The notes below the pieces were generated by a model. The model was not told where the DNA came from. It did not search any database and saw nothing but the letters and a program-made list of their open reading frames with translations. DNA of 64,000 bases, from positions 7,697,001-7,761,000 of the forward strand of contig NZ_CP108568.1 in assembly GCF_036010485.1 (NCBI RefSeq). The letters are read 5' to 3'. This document shows positions 49,834 to 58,698 of this stretch, piece by piece (within the stretch, counting starts at the first letter, position 1; each line of letters begins with the position of its first letter). A program made the translations under genes and the position numbers. This stretch comes from Streptomyces sp. NBC_01198. GTDB taxonomy: Bacteria > Actinomycetota > Actinomycetes > Streptomycetales > Streptomycetaceae.

Positions 49834-51048
49834 TCAGAACCAGTGCACGGTGTGCGGGGTCACGGGGGAGCGGAAGAGGCTGTCCGCCCGTTCCAGCGCG
49901 TCCCCGGCCACCGGCCGGACGCGTCCGGCGTGGGCCAGCGCGGTGGCGGTCAAGCCGCCGAGGTAGAGCGAGCCGAGATCGCCGACGTCCAGGACGAGGT
50001 CGGGCTCACGGTCGGTGCGGACGCACGTCGCCTCCCCGCCGCTGACGGACAGCGCGTAGCGGCCGGAGCTGTCCGCGAAGAGCGCGTCGCCGACCTCGAT
50101 GATCAGCTCGCCGTCCACCGGATACCCGCGGGCGGTGAGCGACCGGGGGATGTCGAGCAGGCGCACCCACAGCCAGTCCTGGTCCCTGGTCACCGCGGCC
50201 GCCCGGCAGTCGGCCAGCAGCCACCGCAGCCAGGTGTCCGGTGGCAGGGTGGTGAAGACCGCCTCGGTGACCAGGTCGTGCTCGACGCAGAACCTGAAGA
50301 GCGCCCCGGCGGCGGCCGGGTCGGACGCGATCATTTCGTCCACGGTGAGCACCCTGGCCCGGGTCCGCGGGTCCGGCGTGCCCACCTGGTAGCTGGCGTA
50401 GCCGTCCGGCCGGCCGCCCGGTCCGTGGTGCACCGCGATCAGCCGCGGGGTGTGGGCGACCGGCGGGCGTCCCGCTCCCCGCGCCCACCACAAGGGCGGG
50501 CGGGAGATCGCGCCGGGCTGGGTGCGCCGGTAGTCGTCGTAGAGCCGGGGGAGCAGCTCCCCGCATTCCGCCCGGGTCCGTACCCCGACGGCTCCCGCGG
50601 AGGGTCCGCCGGGTATTGCGGCGCGATGCCGCTGCACGGTCAGCTGCTGGGTGAAGGTGGCGGGGCCGTAGCCGAAGCGCCGGTAGATGACGGCCTCCGA
50701 CGCCAGCAGCACCGCCATCGCCTCGCCCGACTCGCGCAGCCCGGTGAGCTGGCGGCGCATCATCGCGGTGAGGATCCCCTGCCTGCGGTGGGAGGGCAGG
50801 ACCCCGACGGAGGTGATCCCGGCGACCGGGACAGCGGCGCCGCCGGGAAGGGTCAGCTCGAAGCTGTAGGCCGCGGCGGTGCCCACCACGGCGCCGTCCG
50901 CCTCGGCGACCAGGCCGCGGTCCATCTCGAAGGCGGACCACCAGTGGCCGGTGTCCGGTACGGGGTCCTCAGGGGCGGTGCCGAACGCGGTGAGGATCGC
51001 GGCGACGAAGCGGTCGCGGTCGGCTTCCTCAGCAGGGCGGATGCGCAT
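49834..51048 (-). CDS. GNAT family N-acetyltransferase, Eis-like
   Basis: A 404-residue enhanced-intracellular-survival (Eis) type acetyltransferase. The acetyl-CoA site is VAGITSVGVLPSHRRQGILT (R/Q-x-x-G-x-G/A-like loop). It is followed by LLASEAVIYRRFGYGPAT and the second GNAT-like and sterol-carrier-like domains, ending in the C-terminal carboxylate ...HTVHWF that Eis proteins use as catalytic base. Substrates of this family include aminoglycosides and protein lysines; none can be assigned here. ATG start with a GGGAG-type site. Confidence 0.9.
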   Translation of the reverse strand: MRIRPAEEADRDRFVAAILTAFGTAPEDPVPDTGHWWSAFEMDRGLVAEADGAVVGTAAAYSFELTLPGGAAVPVAGITSVGVLPSHRRQGILTAMMRRQLTGLRESGEAMAVLLASEAVIYRRFGYGPATFTQQLTVQRHRAAIPGGPSAGAVGVRTRAECGELLPRLYDDYRRTQPGAISRPPLWWARGAGRPPVAHTPRLIAVHHGPGGRPDGYASYQVGTPDPRTRARVLTVDEMIASDPAAAGALFRFCVEHDLVTEAVFTTLPPDTWLRWLLADCRAAAVTRDQDWLWVRLLDIPRSLTARGYPVDGELIIEVGDALFADSSGRYALSVSGGEATCVRTDREPDLVLDVGDLGSLYLGGLTATALAHAGRVRPVAGDALERADSLFRSPVTPHTVHWF

Positions 51049-51200
51049 GGCGTACCTCGAAGGGAGCGGGAGGCGGACACGGGACCCCCGCCGGCGCCCG
51101 CGACCCGCGGACGTCGGCGAGTTCGTTCACCCGGCCAGTCTGGCACCCGGCCCCGTCGCGTTTCCCGGCCTGGGTTCCGGGGAAGTCCCGGTGTCCCGGG

Positions 51201-51578
51201 TCAGCGGGGCAGCAGCCTGAGGGTGGCGTCGCGGGCGTTCTCCGCGACCATCGGGTCGAGGTAAGCGGCGCTGTAGTGCCCGTACTTGGAGCGGTAGGCC
51301 GCGTCCAGCCGCTCACCGAGGGCCGGGTCGTCAGCTTCTGAGAGGCTGACGTGCTTCGTCACACCGCCGGAGCTGATCCGGCCCTCGTGGTGCGCTGTGG
51401 CGGCGCGGAACCAGACACCGCCGCGGCCGCGGTAGGCGCGGACATAGAGGTCATCGCCGTCGCGCACCACCCAGATGGTCGTCGCCTTGCCCGGTTTGCC
51501 GTTGCCGTCGAGGGGCGAGATCTCCAGCTCGTCGGCGCCCTCGATCCGGGAGAGTTCGTCATCGGTCCATGCCGTCAC
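51201..51578 (-). CDS. DUF2255 family protein
   Basis: A 125-residue soluble protein matching DUF2255: a helix DELSRIEGADELEISPL, then TTIWVVRDGDDLYVRAYRGR and WFRAATAHHEGRISSGGV. The terminal region contains AAYRSKYGHYSAAYLDPMV. It has the look of flavin-split-barrel-related nucleotide or F420-binding proteins but no function is established. I chose the GTG at 51578 with GAAAGGA upstream. Confidence 0.82.
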   Translation of the reverse strand: MTAWTDDELSRIEGADELEISPLDGNGKPGKATTIWVVRDGDDLYVRAYRGRGGVWFRAATAHHEGRISSGGVTKHVSLSEADDPALGERLDAAYRSKYGHYSAAYLDPMVAENARDATLRLLPR

Positions 51579-51912
51579 GGTGTGATTCCTTTCGCTGGTG
51601 GGGGCGGGCGCCCCGGCGTAGCCGCGGCCGGGCCGGTCGGTCACAGCGCGTCCCCGTGGTCCTCGGGCGGGACGGCCCTGCGGCGGGCCGGGCCGCCGGT
51701 CAGCAGATCGGTGCCCGGTTCCGGCCGTCACGCATCTCCTCCAGGGCCGAACGGGCGACCCACGGGGCACCCGGTCGTCTGATCCGGCGGCCCGGCCACG
51801 CCGCGAGGCGCGCGCTGGCGCGTGGGCCCGGTGAAAGGCGCCGCCTCACGCGCCCTGCCGGCCACTCGCGGTGCGCGGGACAATACGGAGCGACGTCACC
51901 GGAGGAGGGCGC
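51579..51912. other. Divergent intergenic region, 334 bp, no gene seen
   Basis: Between DUF2255 and the flavoprotein gene. Only Arg/Pro-rich shadow frames. A GGAGGAGGG ribosome site for the rightward gene lies at its right end; no clear dyad was found. Confidence 0.5.
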
Positions 51913-53248
51913 GTGCCGGCGGCCGAGGAGACGAGCGGTGCCGTGGTGGTGGGAGGCGGGTTGTCCGGCCTGCTCGCCGCCCACGTGCTGGCCAGGCGGT
52001 TCGAGCGGGTCACGGTGATCGAGAGGGACGCCCTCTCCGCCGGGGCACCCGAATTCCGCCCCGGCGCACCGCAGTCGAGGCACGTGCACATCCTGTGGTC
52101 ACGCGGCGTGGCGGCACTGGACGACCTGCTGCCCGGCGTGGTCGCCGACCCGGAAGCCGCCGGGGGCGCCCTCATCGACGCGCCTCGCGGATGCGCTTGC
52201 TCTCCCCTGCCCGGTGGTTCGGCGGCGTGCCGGGAACGCACTACCTGTCGGTCTCGCGCGAGCTGCTGGAATCCACCCTCCGGCGCCGGATCGCCGGCGG
52301 GCCGGGCGTGACCGCGCTGGCCCGGCACGAGGTGACGGGGCTGGTGCCGGGACACGGCGACGGGACGGTGGGCGGTGTGCTGGTGCGCCGACGGGGCTCT
52401 GCGGGAGGGGAGTTCGCGATGCGCGCCGGGCTGGTGGTCGTCGCCGCGGGTCGCAGCTCCCGCGCCGCGGAGTGGCTGCTGCGACTCGGCTACCCCACGC
52501 CGGCCGCCGAGCGGATCGACGCCCGGCTCGGCTACTCCTCCCGCTACTACCGGCGCCCCGCCGCCGAGGGCGGCTGGAAGGCGATGTATCTGCAGGGGAA
52601 TCCCGAGGTGCCGCGCGGCGGGGTGATCGTGCCGATCGACGGTGGACGGTGGCTGGTCACCCTCATCGGGCAGGGCGACCACCAGCCGCCGGTCGAGGAG
52701 GACGGCTGGCCTTCGCCTCGTCGCTGCGTTCCGGGGAGCTGTCGGACGCGCTCGCGCGGGCGGAGCCACTGTCGGACGCGGTGGCCTTCCGGGCCACGGC
52801 GAACGAGTGGACGCATTTCGAGCGCGCGCGGCGGTGGCCGCGCGGGCTGCTCGTCGTCGGCGACGCGCTGTGCAGGTTCAACCCGGTCTACGGGCACGGG
52901 ATGACGGTCGCGGCGCTGCAGGCCCAGGTGATCGCCGACCGCATCTCGCTGCGCGCACCGGCGGAGATCGCCGCCCGCGCACGGGAGTTGCAGCGGGCTG
53001 TGGCCAAGTGCCCGCGGGCGGCATGGGCGATCGCCACCGGGGAGGACTGCCGCTGTCCGAGTACCGACGCGCCGCCGCGCGGCCGGCTGGGACGTGTGCA
53101 ACAGGACTACCTGGCCCGGGTGCTGGCCGTCGCCAACACCGATCCGGTGGTGGCCGAGGCATTCTTCGCCGTGCTGTCGCTGAACCGCCGTCCCGAGGCG
53201 CTGCTGGCGCCGCGCATCATGGCACGCGCGAGCCGCCGCCGGGCGTGA
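51913..53248 (+). pseudogene. FAD-dependent monooxygenase/halogenase-like gene with two frameshifts
   Basis: Three frames must be joined. Frame one (51913 to about 52185) carries the Rossmann loop VVVGGGLSGLLAAHVLARRF and VIERDALSAG. Frame two (about 52190-52705) continues RLLSPARWFGGVPGTHYLSV through GGVIVPIDGGRWLVTLIGQG. Frame three (about 52710-53248) has SSLRSGELSDALARAEPLSD, FRATANEWTHFERAR and the flavin GD motif VVGDALCRFNPVYGHGM, ending normally. Each shift is explained by one missing base. The combined protein of about 445 residues resembles squalene-epoxidase-like/FAD-binding oxidoreductases. As read, no functional product is made unless these are sequence errors. Confidence 0.8.
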
Positions 53249-53319
53249 ACCTCCGCCGCAGCCGAGCGTCGGGAGCCGGGCGTCAGGCGCCACGGGCCGC
53301 TACGGCCGCCGGCGGAACG

Positions 53320-53358
53320 CGCCGCGGGCCCGACCGGAATCCGGTCGGGCCCGCGGCG
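53320..53358. terminator. 19-bp perfect hairpin between convergent genes
   Basis: Arms CGCCGCGGGCCCGACCGGA and its complement meet with a one-base centre (realistically a 17-bp stem with a small loop). It lies between the flavoprotein gene end (53248) and the leftward hemerythrin stop (53370), serving both strands. Confidence 0.8.
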
Positions 53359-53369
53359 GCGGAGCGGCG

Positions 53370-53939
53370 TCAGCGGCCGATGGCGTCCCTGGCCTTGTCC
53401 ATCATCGCGGTGAACGGGCCGGTCAGCTTCATCGCCGTGGGGTTGCCGGCCACCCCCGGGTGCGGGTGCGTCGGCGCGAGGTGCTCGGCGCGGCGCAGCC
53501 GCGCCCCCATGGTCTGCCGCTGCTCGACGGTGCATCCGGCCACCAGCGCGGGGAACTCCTCCCGCTCCTCGTGGTCGGCGTGGTCGTTGACGGCCTGCTC
53601 GAACCCGGCGAGGGTCGTCTCGAACTCGGAGCTGGACAGGTCCATGCCTTCGAGCTTCTTCAGGACCTTGCCCGCCTCCTTCTCCTCGGCGTTGCGGGCG
53701 TCGGCCTCCTCCTGGCCCGCGGCCTTCTTGGCCACCGGACGGATGACCAGCTCCTCGGCCGCCTCGTGGACGGCCAGCAGCGCGCGCAGGTCGTCGAAAG
53801 CGTGCTTGCGCTCCTCGCCCTGCGCGGCCGAGACGCGGCCGAACAGGCTCCGTATACGGGTGTGTTGCTCGAGCAGCAGCGCCACGACGTCGCCATCGGG
53901 CAGCTGCGCCGCTGTGATCGATCCAGTGGAAGCACTCAT
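53370..53939 (-). CDS. Hemerythrin domain-containing protein, short form
   Basis: A 189-residue protein with an HHE-type four-helix bundle: LLLEQHTRIRSLFGRV, LLAVHEAAEELVIRPV, FEQAVNDHADHEEREEFPAL and a final His in RRAEHLAPTHPHPG. These supply the His/Glu ligands of a di-iron site. A Lys/Glu-rich helix (residues ~70-95) lies in the middle. The C-terminus KLTGPFTAMMDKARDAIGR is typical of streptomycete members. The ATG gives MSASTGSITAAQLPDGDVV. Single gene; role in oxygen or NO response is inferred. Confidence 0.88.
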   Translation of the reverse strand: MSASTGSITAAQLPDGDVVALLLEQHTRIRSLFGRVSAAQGEERKHAFDDLRALLAVHEAAEELVIRPVAKKAAGQEEADARNAEEKEAGKVLKKLEGMDLSSSEFETTLAGFEQAVNDHADHEEREEFPALVAGCTVEQRQTMGARLRRAEHLAPTHPHPGVAGNPTAMKLTGPFTAMMDKARDAIGR

Positions 53940-54048
53940 GACCGGCTCCTTCGACAGCTGTTGGCGGATTCGTCGCTCGTTCGGCTGTCCGCAGCCGCCG
54001 GGCACAAACGTCGCGAGGTTCCGGACGTCGCCGCCTGGCGGCCTGCGA

Positions 54049-55227
54049 TCACTGGACGCGGGCCTCGCGATCGGCTTCCGGGCGCTGGTCCGGGACTCCC
54101 GGCGCCTGCTCCCGCGAGTCCCGCGACTCCTGCGGCTCGGGCGCGATCAGGTCGAGCAGTGCCTTCGTGCCGCCCGCGGCGAACGCGGCACGCTGCCGCG
54201 CCGCCCCCGTCCCCTCGGTGATCAGCCGCTGGGCGCCCGCCGTCACCCGGTCGACGTCGCCGAGTTCCTTCAGCGCCGGTGTGATCCGCTCCACCAGGGC
54301 GCCGACCACGTCGGCGGCCGGGGAGGGGGTCTCGGTGCGCGGGTCGACCAGGTCGGCGCTCAGCCCGCGGCGCGCCGCGTGCCACCCCGCGGCCTGCAGC
54401 ACGCTGGCCGGCGGGTCCAGCGGGCGGGCGCCCCGGCGGCCCTCGCGCAGCGCGGTCACCACGAGACCGCGGGCGATTCCGGCGAGGGTGACCGCGCTGC
54501 CGACGTCCAGCTGCACGTCGGGCGCGCGGACCTCCAGCGTCGGGTAGTCGTCGGACAGCCGGGCGTGCCAGTAGAGCTGGTGGCGGTCGGCGACCACGCC
54601 GGTGCCGAGCAGCGCGGCCACCCGCTCCTCGTAGTGCGAGGCGCCGGAGAAGAACGGCGGCGCGCCGCTCACCGGCCAGCGGCCGAAGACCACCGTGCGC
54701 CAGCTGGCGAACCCGGTGTCGCGCCCCTCCCAGAAGGGCGAGTTGGCCCCCAGCGCCACCAGCACCGGCAGCCAGGGCCGCAGCCGGCCGAGCGCGGCGG
54801 CACCGGCGTGGCGGTCGGGCACCGCCACGTGGATGTGCATGCCGCAGATCAGCTGCTCGTCGACCAGCCGCGCCGCGTCCACCCGCATCTCCTGGTAACG
54901 GCGCTCACCGGTCACCGGCACCGCCGCCCGGCCTGCGGTCGGCGCACCGCCGGTCGAGGCGAGCCGGCAGTGCGCGTCGCCTGCCGCGCGGGCCACCGCC
55001 TGGCGGAACCTGACGAGATGTGCGGCGACCTCGTCCAGTTCGGAGCACACCGGCGTGGCGACCTCCACCATGGCCTGCAGCAGTTCGCTGTCGACCTCTT
55101 CGCGCCGCACGCCCCGCTCGTGCTCCGCCGCTTCCTGCACCTGGCGGACGCGGGGCACGGGCAGCCCGGTCCGGCGGTCAAGCAGCAGGAACTCTTCTTC
55201 CACCCCGAGCGTCACGCCTGTTGTCAT
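54049..55227 (-). CDS. Carboxylate-amine ligase, YbdK-type glutamate-cysteine ligase
   Basis: A 392-residue GCS2-family enzyme. Diagnostic blocks are TLGVEEEFLLLDRRTGLPV (metal and ATP binding Glu residues), EVDSELLQAMVEVATPVC, ICGMHIHVAVPDRHAG, and LGANSPFWEGRDTGFASWR. YbdK-type enzymes have weak gamma-glutamylcysteine ligase activity. In streptomycetes the dedicated EgtA serves ergothioneine, so the physiological substrate here is uncertain. The ATG start gives MTTGVTLGVEEEF. It is transcribed alone. Confidence 0.9.
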   Translation of the reverse strand: MTTGVTLGVEEEFLLLDRRTGLPVPRVRQVQEAAEHERGVRREEVDSELLQAMVEVATPVCSELDEVAAHLVRFRQAVARAAGDAHCRLASTGGAPTAGRAAVPVTGERRYQEMRVDAARLVDEQLICGMHIHVAVPDRHAGAAALGRLRPWLPVLVALGANSPFWEGRDTGFASWRTVVFGRWPVSGAPPFFSGASHYEERVAALLGTGVVADRHQLYWHARLSDDYPTLEVRAPDVQLDVGSAVTLAGIARGLVVTALREGRRGARPLDPPASVLQAAGWHAARRGLSADLVDPRTETPSPAADVVGALVERITPALKELGDVDRVTAGAQRLITEGTGAARQRAAFAAGGTKALLDLIAPEPQESRDSREQAPGVPDQRPEADREARVQ

Positions 55228-55520
55228 AGCGGGCGGCTACCCCGGATACCCCAGCGCAGCGGCCGGCCTTCCGGCGGCACCGCTCCGCCCGCGCCCGGGG
55301 TCAGGACCGTCCGGCCGTACGCCTCTGGAAAACCGCGGGCGCGGGGGCATGACCCGCGACAGCCGGGGAAGACGGCTCAGTGCGACCTCAGGCGGAGGCC
55401 GGCCGGGAGCTCCTGCCCGGCCCGATCGCTCCGCGTCCTGACCGCGTCCCGCAGCGCCGCGGGCTCCCAGGGACATGGCCCTGGCTCCACGAATCACGCC
55501 TGACAGAGAGGCAGCGCCAC

Positions 55521-55952
55521 ATGCACCAGAGCGCACTGACCGGGTCCGCGCGCGAGATGACGTTCGGCCAGTTCCTGGAGAGAGTCCGCTACGACGGCGC
55601 CTACCCCTCCCGCGAGAGCGCCGAGGTCGTCGTCCGCGACGTGCTCGCCGCGCTGGGACGGATGCTGACCGCGAGCGAGCGTACGGAGCTGGCAGCCTGC
55701 CTTCCCCCGGCGGCCGCCGATGTGCTGACCCGTCAGGAGCCCGGCGGTGCCAGGCTGAACGGCCGGGAGTTCGTCATGGATCTCGCGGAGCGCACCGGCG
55801 CAGGCCCGGCGGTCGCCCGCTGGAACACCGGCAGCGTGCTCGCCGCCGTCGCCGGCCTCGCGGGCCCCGACACGCTCGACCGCCTCCTGGCCGGTCTGCC
55901 CGCGGGCTACGCGCTGCTCTTCGGCCGGGCCGAACTCATCAGGGCCGCCTGA
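55521..55952 (+). CDS. DUF2267 domain-containing protein
   Basis: A 143-residue helical protein with the DUF2267 pattern FGQFLERVRYDGAYPSRESA, VVVRDVLAALGRMLTASERT and LAACLPPAAADVLTRQE. The ATG follows an AGAGAGG site. A hairpin 36 bp downstream separates it from the STAS gene. DUF2267 proteins often occur near stress or envelope genes; function unknown. Confidence 0.85.
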   Translation: MHQSALTGSAREMTFGQFLERVRYDGAYPSRESAEVVVRDVLAALGRMLTASERTELAACLPPAAADVLTRQEPGGARLNGREFVMDLAERTGAGPAVARWNTGSVLAAVAGLAGPDTLDRLLAGLPAGYALLFGRAELIRAA

Positions 55953-55988
55953 CCCCGCGTCAGGCCGTCCTGGACGCCCCGCAGGATT

Positions 55989-56018
55989 CCTGCCGCGGTG
56001 CATGAGCGCCGCGGCAGG
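55989..56018 (+). terminator. Hairpin between DUF2267 and STAS genes
   Basis: Perfect 10-bp arms CCTGCCGCGG / CCGCGGCAGG around a 10-base loop. It may end the DUF2267 transcript or sit in the 5' leader of the STAS gene, whose GGGGAAAG ribosome site follows immediately. Confidence 0.6.
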
Positions 56019-56033
56019 GGAAAGACGCGGGCC

Positions 56034-56375
56034 ATGACGATGGAACGCCACAGCGCCGTCGACGGCCTCCCGTCCGGGATCCCGGTCGTCGCCCCGCAAG
56101 GGGATCTCGACATCGAGAACCTCGAACCGCTGGCCCGGCAACTGCGCGCCGCCGCAGCCGGCTCACCCTGCCTGATCATCGACGCCGCGGAGGTCACCTT
56201 CGGTGACTCCAGCCTGCTGCGGGTGCTGCTCGAAGTGCAGCGTGTCACCGAGTTGCGCGTCGCCAGGCCGCAGCCGGCGGTGCGGCGGCTGATCGAGCTG
56301 GTCGGATTCGACCGCGTTCTCCAGGTGTATCCCACGCTCGAAGCCGCCAGGACCGCCCCGCTGACCAGGCCGTGA
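56034..56375 (+). CDS. STAS domain protein (anti-sigma factor antagonist-like)
   Basis: A 113-residue single STAS domain: IPVVAPQGDLDIENLEPLAR, then CLIIDAAEVTFGDSSLLRVLL, in which the Ser of DSS is at the position phosphorylated in SpoIIAA-like antagonists. LRVARPQPAVRRLIELVG and FDRVLQVYPTLEAA finish the fold. Such proteins release sigma factors from anti-sigma kinases. No kinase or sigma gene is adjacent, so the partner is unknown. ATG at 56034 or 56040. Confidence 0.88.
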   Translation: MTMERHSAVDGLPSGIPVVAPQGDLDIENLEPLARQLRAAAAGSPCLIIDAAEVTFGDSSLLRVLLEVQRVTELRVARPQPAVRRLIELVGFDRVLQVYPTLEAARTAPLTRP

Positions 56376-56475
56376 CGGACGGCACCGCGCCACCGGCCGA
56401 CCCGCGCGCGCCGCCGCGCCCTGGTCCGCACCCTGCTCGTGACCCCCGGCGGGCCGGCCACGGCGACCCGCGATG

Positions 56476-57675
56476 TCAGGCGGCCGGCATCGGGTGCCGC
56501 AGCAGGTGTGCGGCGACCGCGGTCGACAGGACGATCACGCAGGCCACGAAGATCACGCCGGCGGTGCGCAGGCCCACCGCGACGGCCACCGCGCCGATGC
56601 CGACCACCGGTAGGGAGATGCCGACGTAGGCCGCGACGAACAGCGCGGAGAGGGTGGCGCCGCGCTGTTCCTCGGGGGCGACCCGGCTCACGTTCGTCAC
56701 CGACGCCCGGAACGCCAGACCCTGGCCGAGGCCGGTGACCACCGCCCCGACGATGAGCACGGCCAGCAGCTTCGCGAGCAGCGCGGCACCGATGAGGAAC
56801 AGCCCCACCGTCAGGACCGCGGAGCCCAGCGGCAGGGCGCGTACCGGTCCGGTGCGGCCCATCAGCACCTGCCCTGCCATCGAGGAGAGGAAGACCGTCA
56901 GGACGATCACGCCGGACACGGCGAGGTTGTGCACGTTCAGATACCTGGCGACGAAGGCCGGGGAGACCGCGGTGAACAGGCCGAGCACCGAGAAGCCGGC
57001 GAAGGCGGCCAGAGCGGCGGGGAAGAAGACACCGCGGACCTGCGCGGGTACGACCATGCCCTGGGGGCGCAGCGGCGGCCTCGGGCGGCGGACGTCCACC
57101 GTCTCCGGTATCGCCCGGAGGACGCCGCCGCACAGGACGAGCAGTGCCAGGTGGACCAGGAAGGGCAACCGCAGCGGGTGCGGTTCGTACTGCGCAAGCA
57201 GCCCGGCGATGAGTGGCCCGCATCCCAGACCGCCCATGTTGGCGGCGGTCGCGGTCAGCGCCGCCCGTCCGTGCTGCCCCGCAGGGGCCAGTTCGGTGAT
57301 GGCGGCGGTCGCGGCGCCGCTGAAGAGTCCCGCGGCGAATCCCGAGAGCAGGCGCCCGACGAACAGCCACCCCAGTCCGCCCTCGAACACGAAGCACACC
57401 GCGCTGAGCATCGACAGGACCACCCCGACCAGCAGCACCGGGCGCCGGCCCACGACGTCGGAGAAGTTGCCCGCGAGGAGCAGCGCGGCGATGACACCGC
57501 CCGCGTAGACGGCGAAGACCACCGTCACGAGGAATTCGGAGAATCCGATCTCCTGCCGGTAGAGCCCGTACAGCGGGGTCGGAAGTGTGGTCCCGGCCAT
57601 GACCACGGCAAACACCACCGCAGCCAGGACGTACCACGACCGGACCGGGCGCCGGCGCGCACTGGTAGTGGCCAT
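56476..57675 (-). CDS. MFS transporter
   Basis: A 399-residue major facilitator with 12 predicted helices. The loop 2-3 motif NFSDVVGRRPVLLVGVVLSM and its symmetric LFVGRLLSGFAAGLFSGAA are clear, and NMGGLGCGPLIAGLLAQYEP follows in helix V. It resembles drug/H+ antiporters of the Bcr/CflA-like or sugar-efflux type. The ATG start follows AGGGTGATC. It is divergent from a small cupin gene, with repeated operator-like dyads between. Substrate unknown. Confidence 0.88.
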   Translation of the reverse strand: MATTSARRRPVRSWYVLAAVVFAVVMAGTTLPTPLYGLYRQEIGFSEFLVTVVFAVYAGGVIAALLLAGNFSDVVGRRPVLLVGVVLSMLSAVCFVFEGGLGWLFVGRLLSGFAAGLFSGAATAAITELAPAGQHGRAALTATAANMGGLGCGPLIAGLLAQYEPHPLRLPFLVHLALLVLCGGVLRAIPETVDVRRPRPPLRPQGMVVPAQVRGVFFPAALAAFAGFSVLGLFTAVSPAFVARYLNVHNLAVSGVIVLTVFLSSMAGQVLMGRTGPVRALPLGSAVLTVGLFLIGAALLAKLLAVLIVGAVVTGLGQGLAFRASVTNVSRVAPEEQRGATLSALFVAAYVGISLPVVGIGAVAVAVGLRTAGVIFVACVIVLSTAVAAHLLRHPMPAA

Positions 57676-57731
57676 GTGATCACCCTAGATGATCCGCTTG
57701 TGGCGGCTCGGCGGGCGGAGCGCCGCCGAGT

Positions 57732-57789
57732 GCAATGATTGGTTGCGCATCCCCGGGGCTCGGGATACCTTTAGGCAACCGATGGTTGC
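57732..57789. promoter_or_regulatory. Two related operator-like dyads between the MFS and cupin genes
   Basis: GCAATGATTGGTTGC (57732-57746) and GCAACCGATGGTTGC (57775-57789) share 11 of 15 bases. The second is a perfect 6+3+6 dyad. Their centres are 43 bp apart, about four helical turns, so two repressor dimers could bind one face of the DNA. They lie 57 bp and 26 bp from the two divergent start codons, respectively. Confidence 0.6.
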
Positions 57790-57814
57790 ACCAAGCGCGA
57801 GGAGAAGCGCAATC

Positions 57815-58171
57815 GTGGACACCTCCCTTTCCGCACCACCCCCGTCCTCGGACCGGCAGCCCCAGCACGCGACGGTCGTGGATCCTGACGCGCACCAGAT
57901 CCTGTTCGAGAACGAACACGTCCGGGTGATCCAGGCGCGCGCCTCGCACGGCTGGGAGAGTGCGATGCACTCGCACGCGCCGATGGTCGTGGTCAATCTC
58001 GGCTCCGGGCGGCAGAAGGTGACCTGGCCGGACGGGACGGCGCAGATCGTGGATCTGAACCCCGGTGCGGTCGTCTGGCAGGAGGACGCCTTCGATCACG
58101 CCTGGGAGCTGCTGGCGGGCGAGGTCAACGTGGTCCTGGTCGAGGTCAAGTCGGCGGGCACCGGAAAATAG
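57815..58171 (+). CDS. Cupin domain-containing protein
   Basis: A 118-residue small beta-barrel of the cupin type. It contains QILFENEHVRVIQARASHGW and AMHSHAPMVVVNLGSGRQKV, where the His pair resembles cupin motif 1. LNPGAVVWQEDAFDHAWELL supplies the motif 2 His. The GTG start is supported by a GGAG site 10 bases upstream. It is divergent from the MFS gene and 68 bp before the SRPBCC gene. Function unknown; may sense or modify the MFS substrate. Confidence 0.82.
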   Translation: MDTSLSAPPPSSDRQPQHATVVDPDAHQILFENEHVRVIQARASHGWESAMHSHAPMVVVNLGSGRQKVTWPDGTAQIVDLNPGAVVWQEDAFDHAWELLAGEVNVVLVEVKSAGTGK

Positions 58172-58239
58172 CGCCTGGCACCGGCCTGCTGAGCGCGAAC
58201 CGGGCCGCGAACCGCATACGTACGGAAAGGAATGCCGTC

Positions 58240-58698
58240 GTGGACTACGACAGGATCGAACGTGAGCTGTACATCGAGGCGCCGCCCGAGGTGGTCTTCG
58301 ATGTGGTCAGCAGCCCGCAGCACGTCGCGCAGTGGTGGACGGACGAGGCGGAGTTCACGCCGACCCCAGGCGATCCCGGGTGGGTCGGCTTCGGCGATCC
58401 CGTCGAGGGCAAGCGGGAGCGGTTCACCGTCGCCGAGGTGGAGCCCTTCCGGCGCTTCTCCTTCAGGTGGACCCACGGGGAGGGGGAGACGGCGTCGCCG
58501 GGCAACTCCCTGCTCGTGGTCATCGAGCTGGAACCGTCCGGCAACGGCACCCGCCTGCGCTTCACCGAGACCGGCTTCCGCGAGCGGGCCGGCGACGCGC
58601 GGCAGGCCGCCGTGTGGCATGCCGACCACACCAAGGGCTGGGACCATTTCCTGCCGCGGCTGCCGGCGTACGCCGAGCGGGTCAGTGCGGGCGCGTGA
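58240..58698 (+). CDS. SRPBCC domain-containing protein (AHSA1-like)
   Basis: A 152-residue START-like protein: RIERELYIEAPPEVVFDVVS, WWTDEAEFTPTPGDPGWVGF, FRRFSFRWTHGEGE and the terminal HHTKGW-like ADHTKGWDHFLPRL. The GTG has a GGAAAGGAA site. The stop overlaps the ArsR gene by 4 bp. SRPBCC/ArsR pairs of this form are widespread in actinomycetes, with the SRPBCC protein presumably binding the effector or its product. Confidence 0.9.
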   Translation: MDYDRIERELYIEAPPEVVFDVVSSPQHVAQWWTDEAEFTPTPGDPGWVGFGDPVEGKRERFTVAEVEPFRRFSFRWTHGEGETASPGNSLLVVIELEPSGNGTRLRFTETGFRERAGDARQAAVWHADHTKGWDHFLPRLPAYAERVSAGA

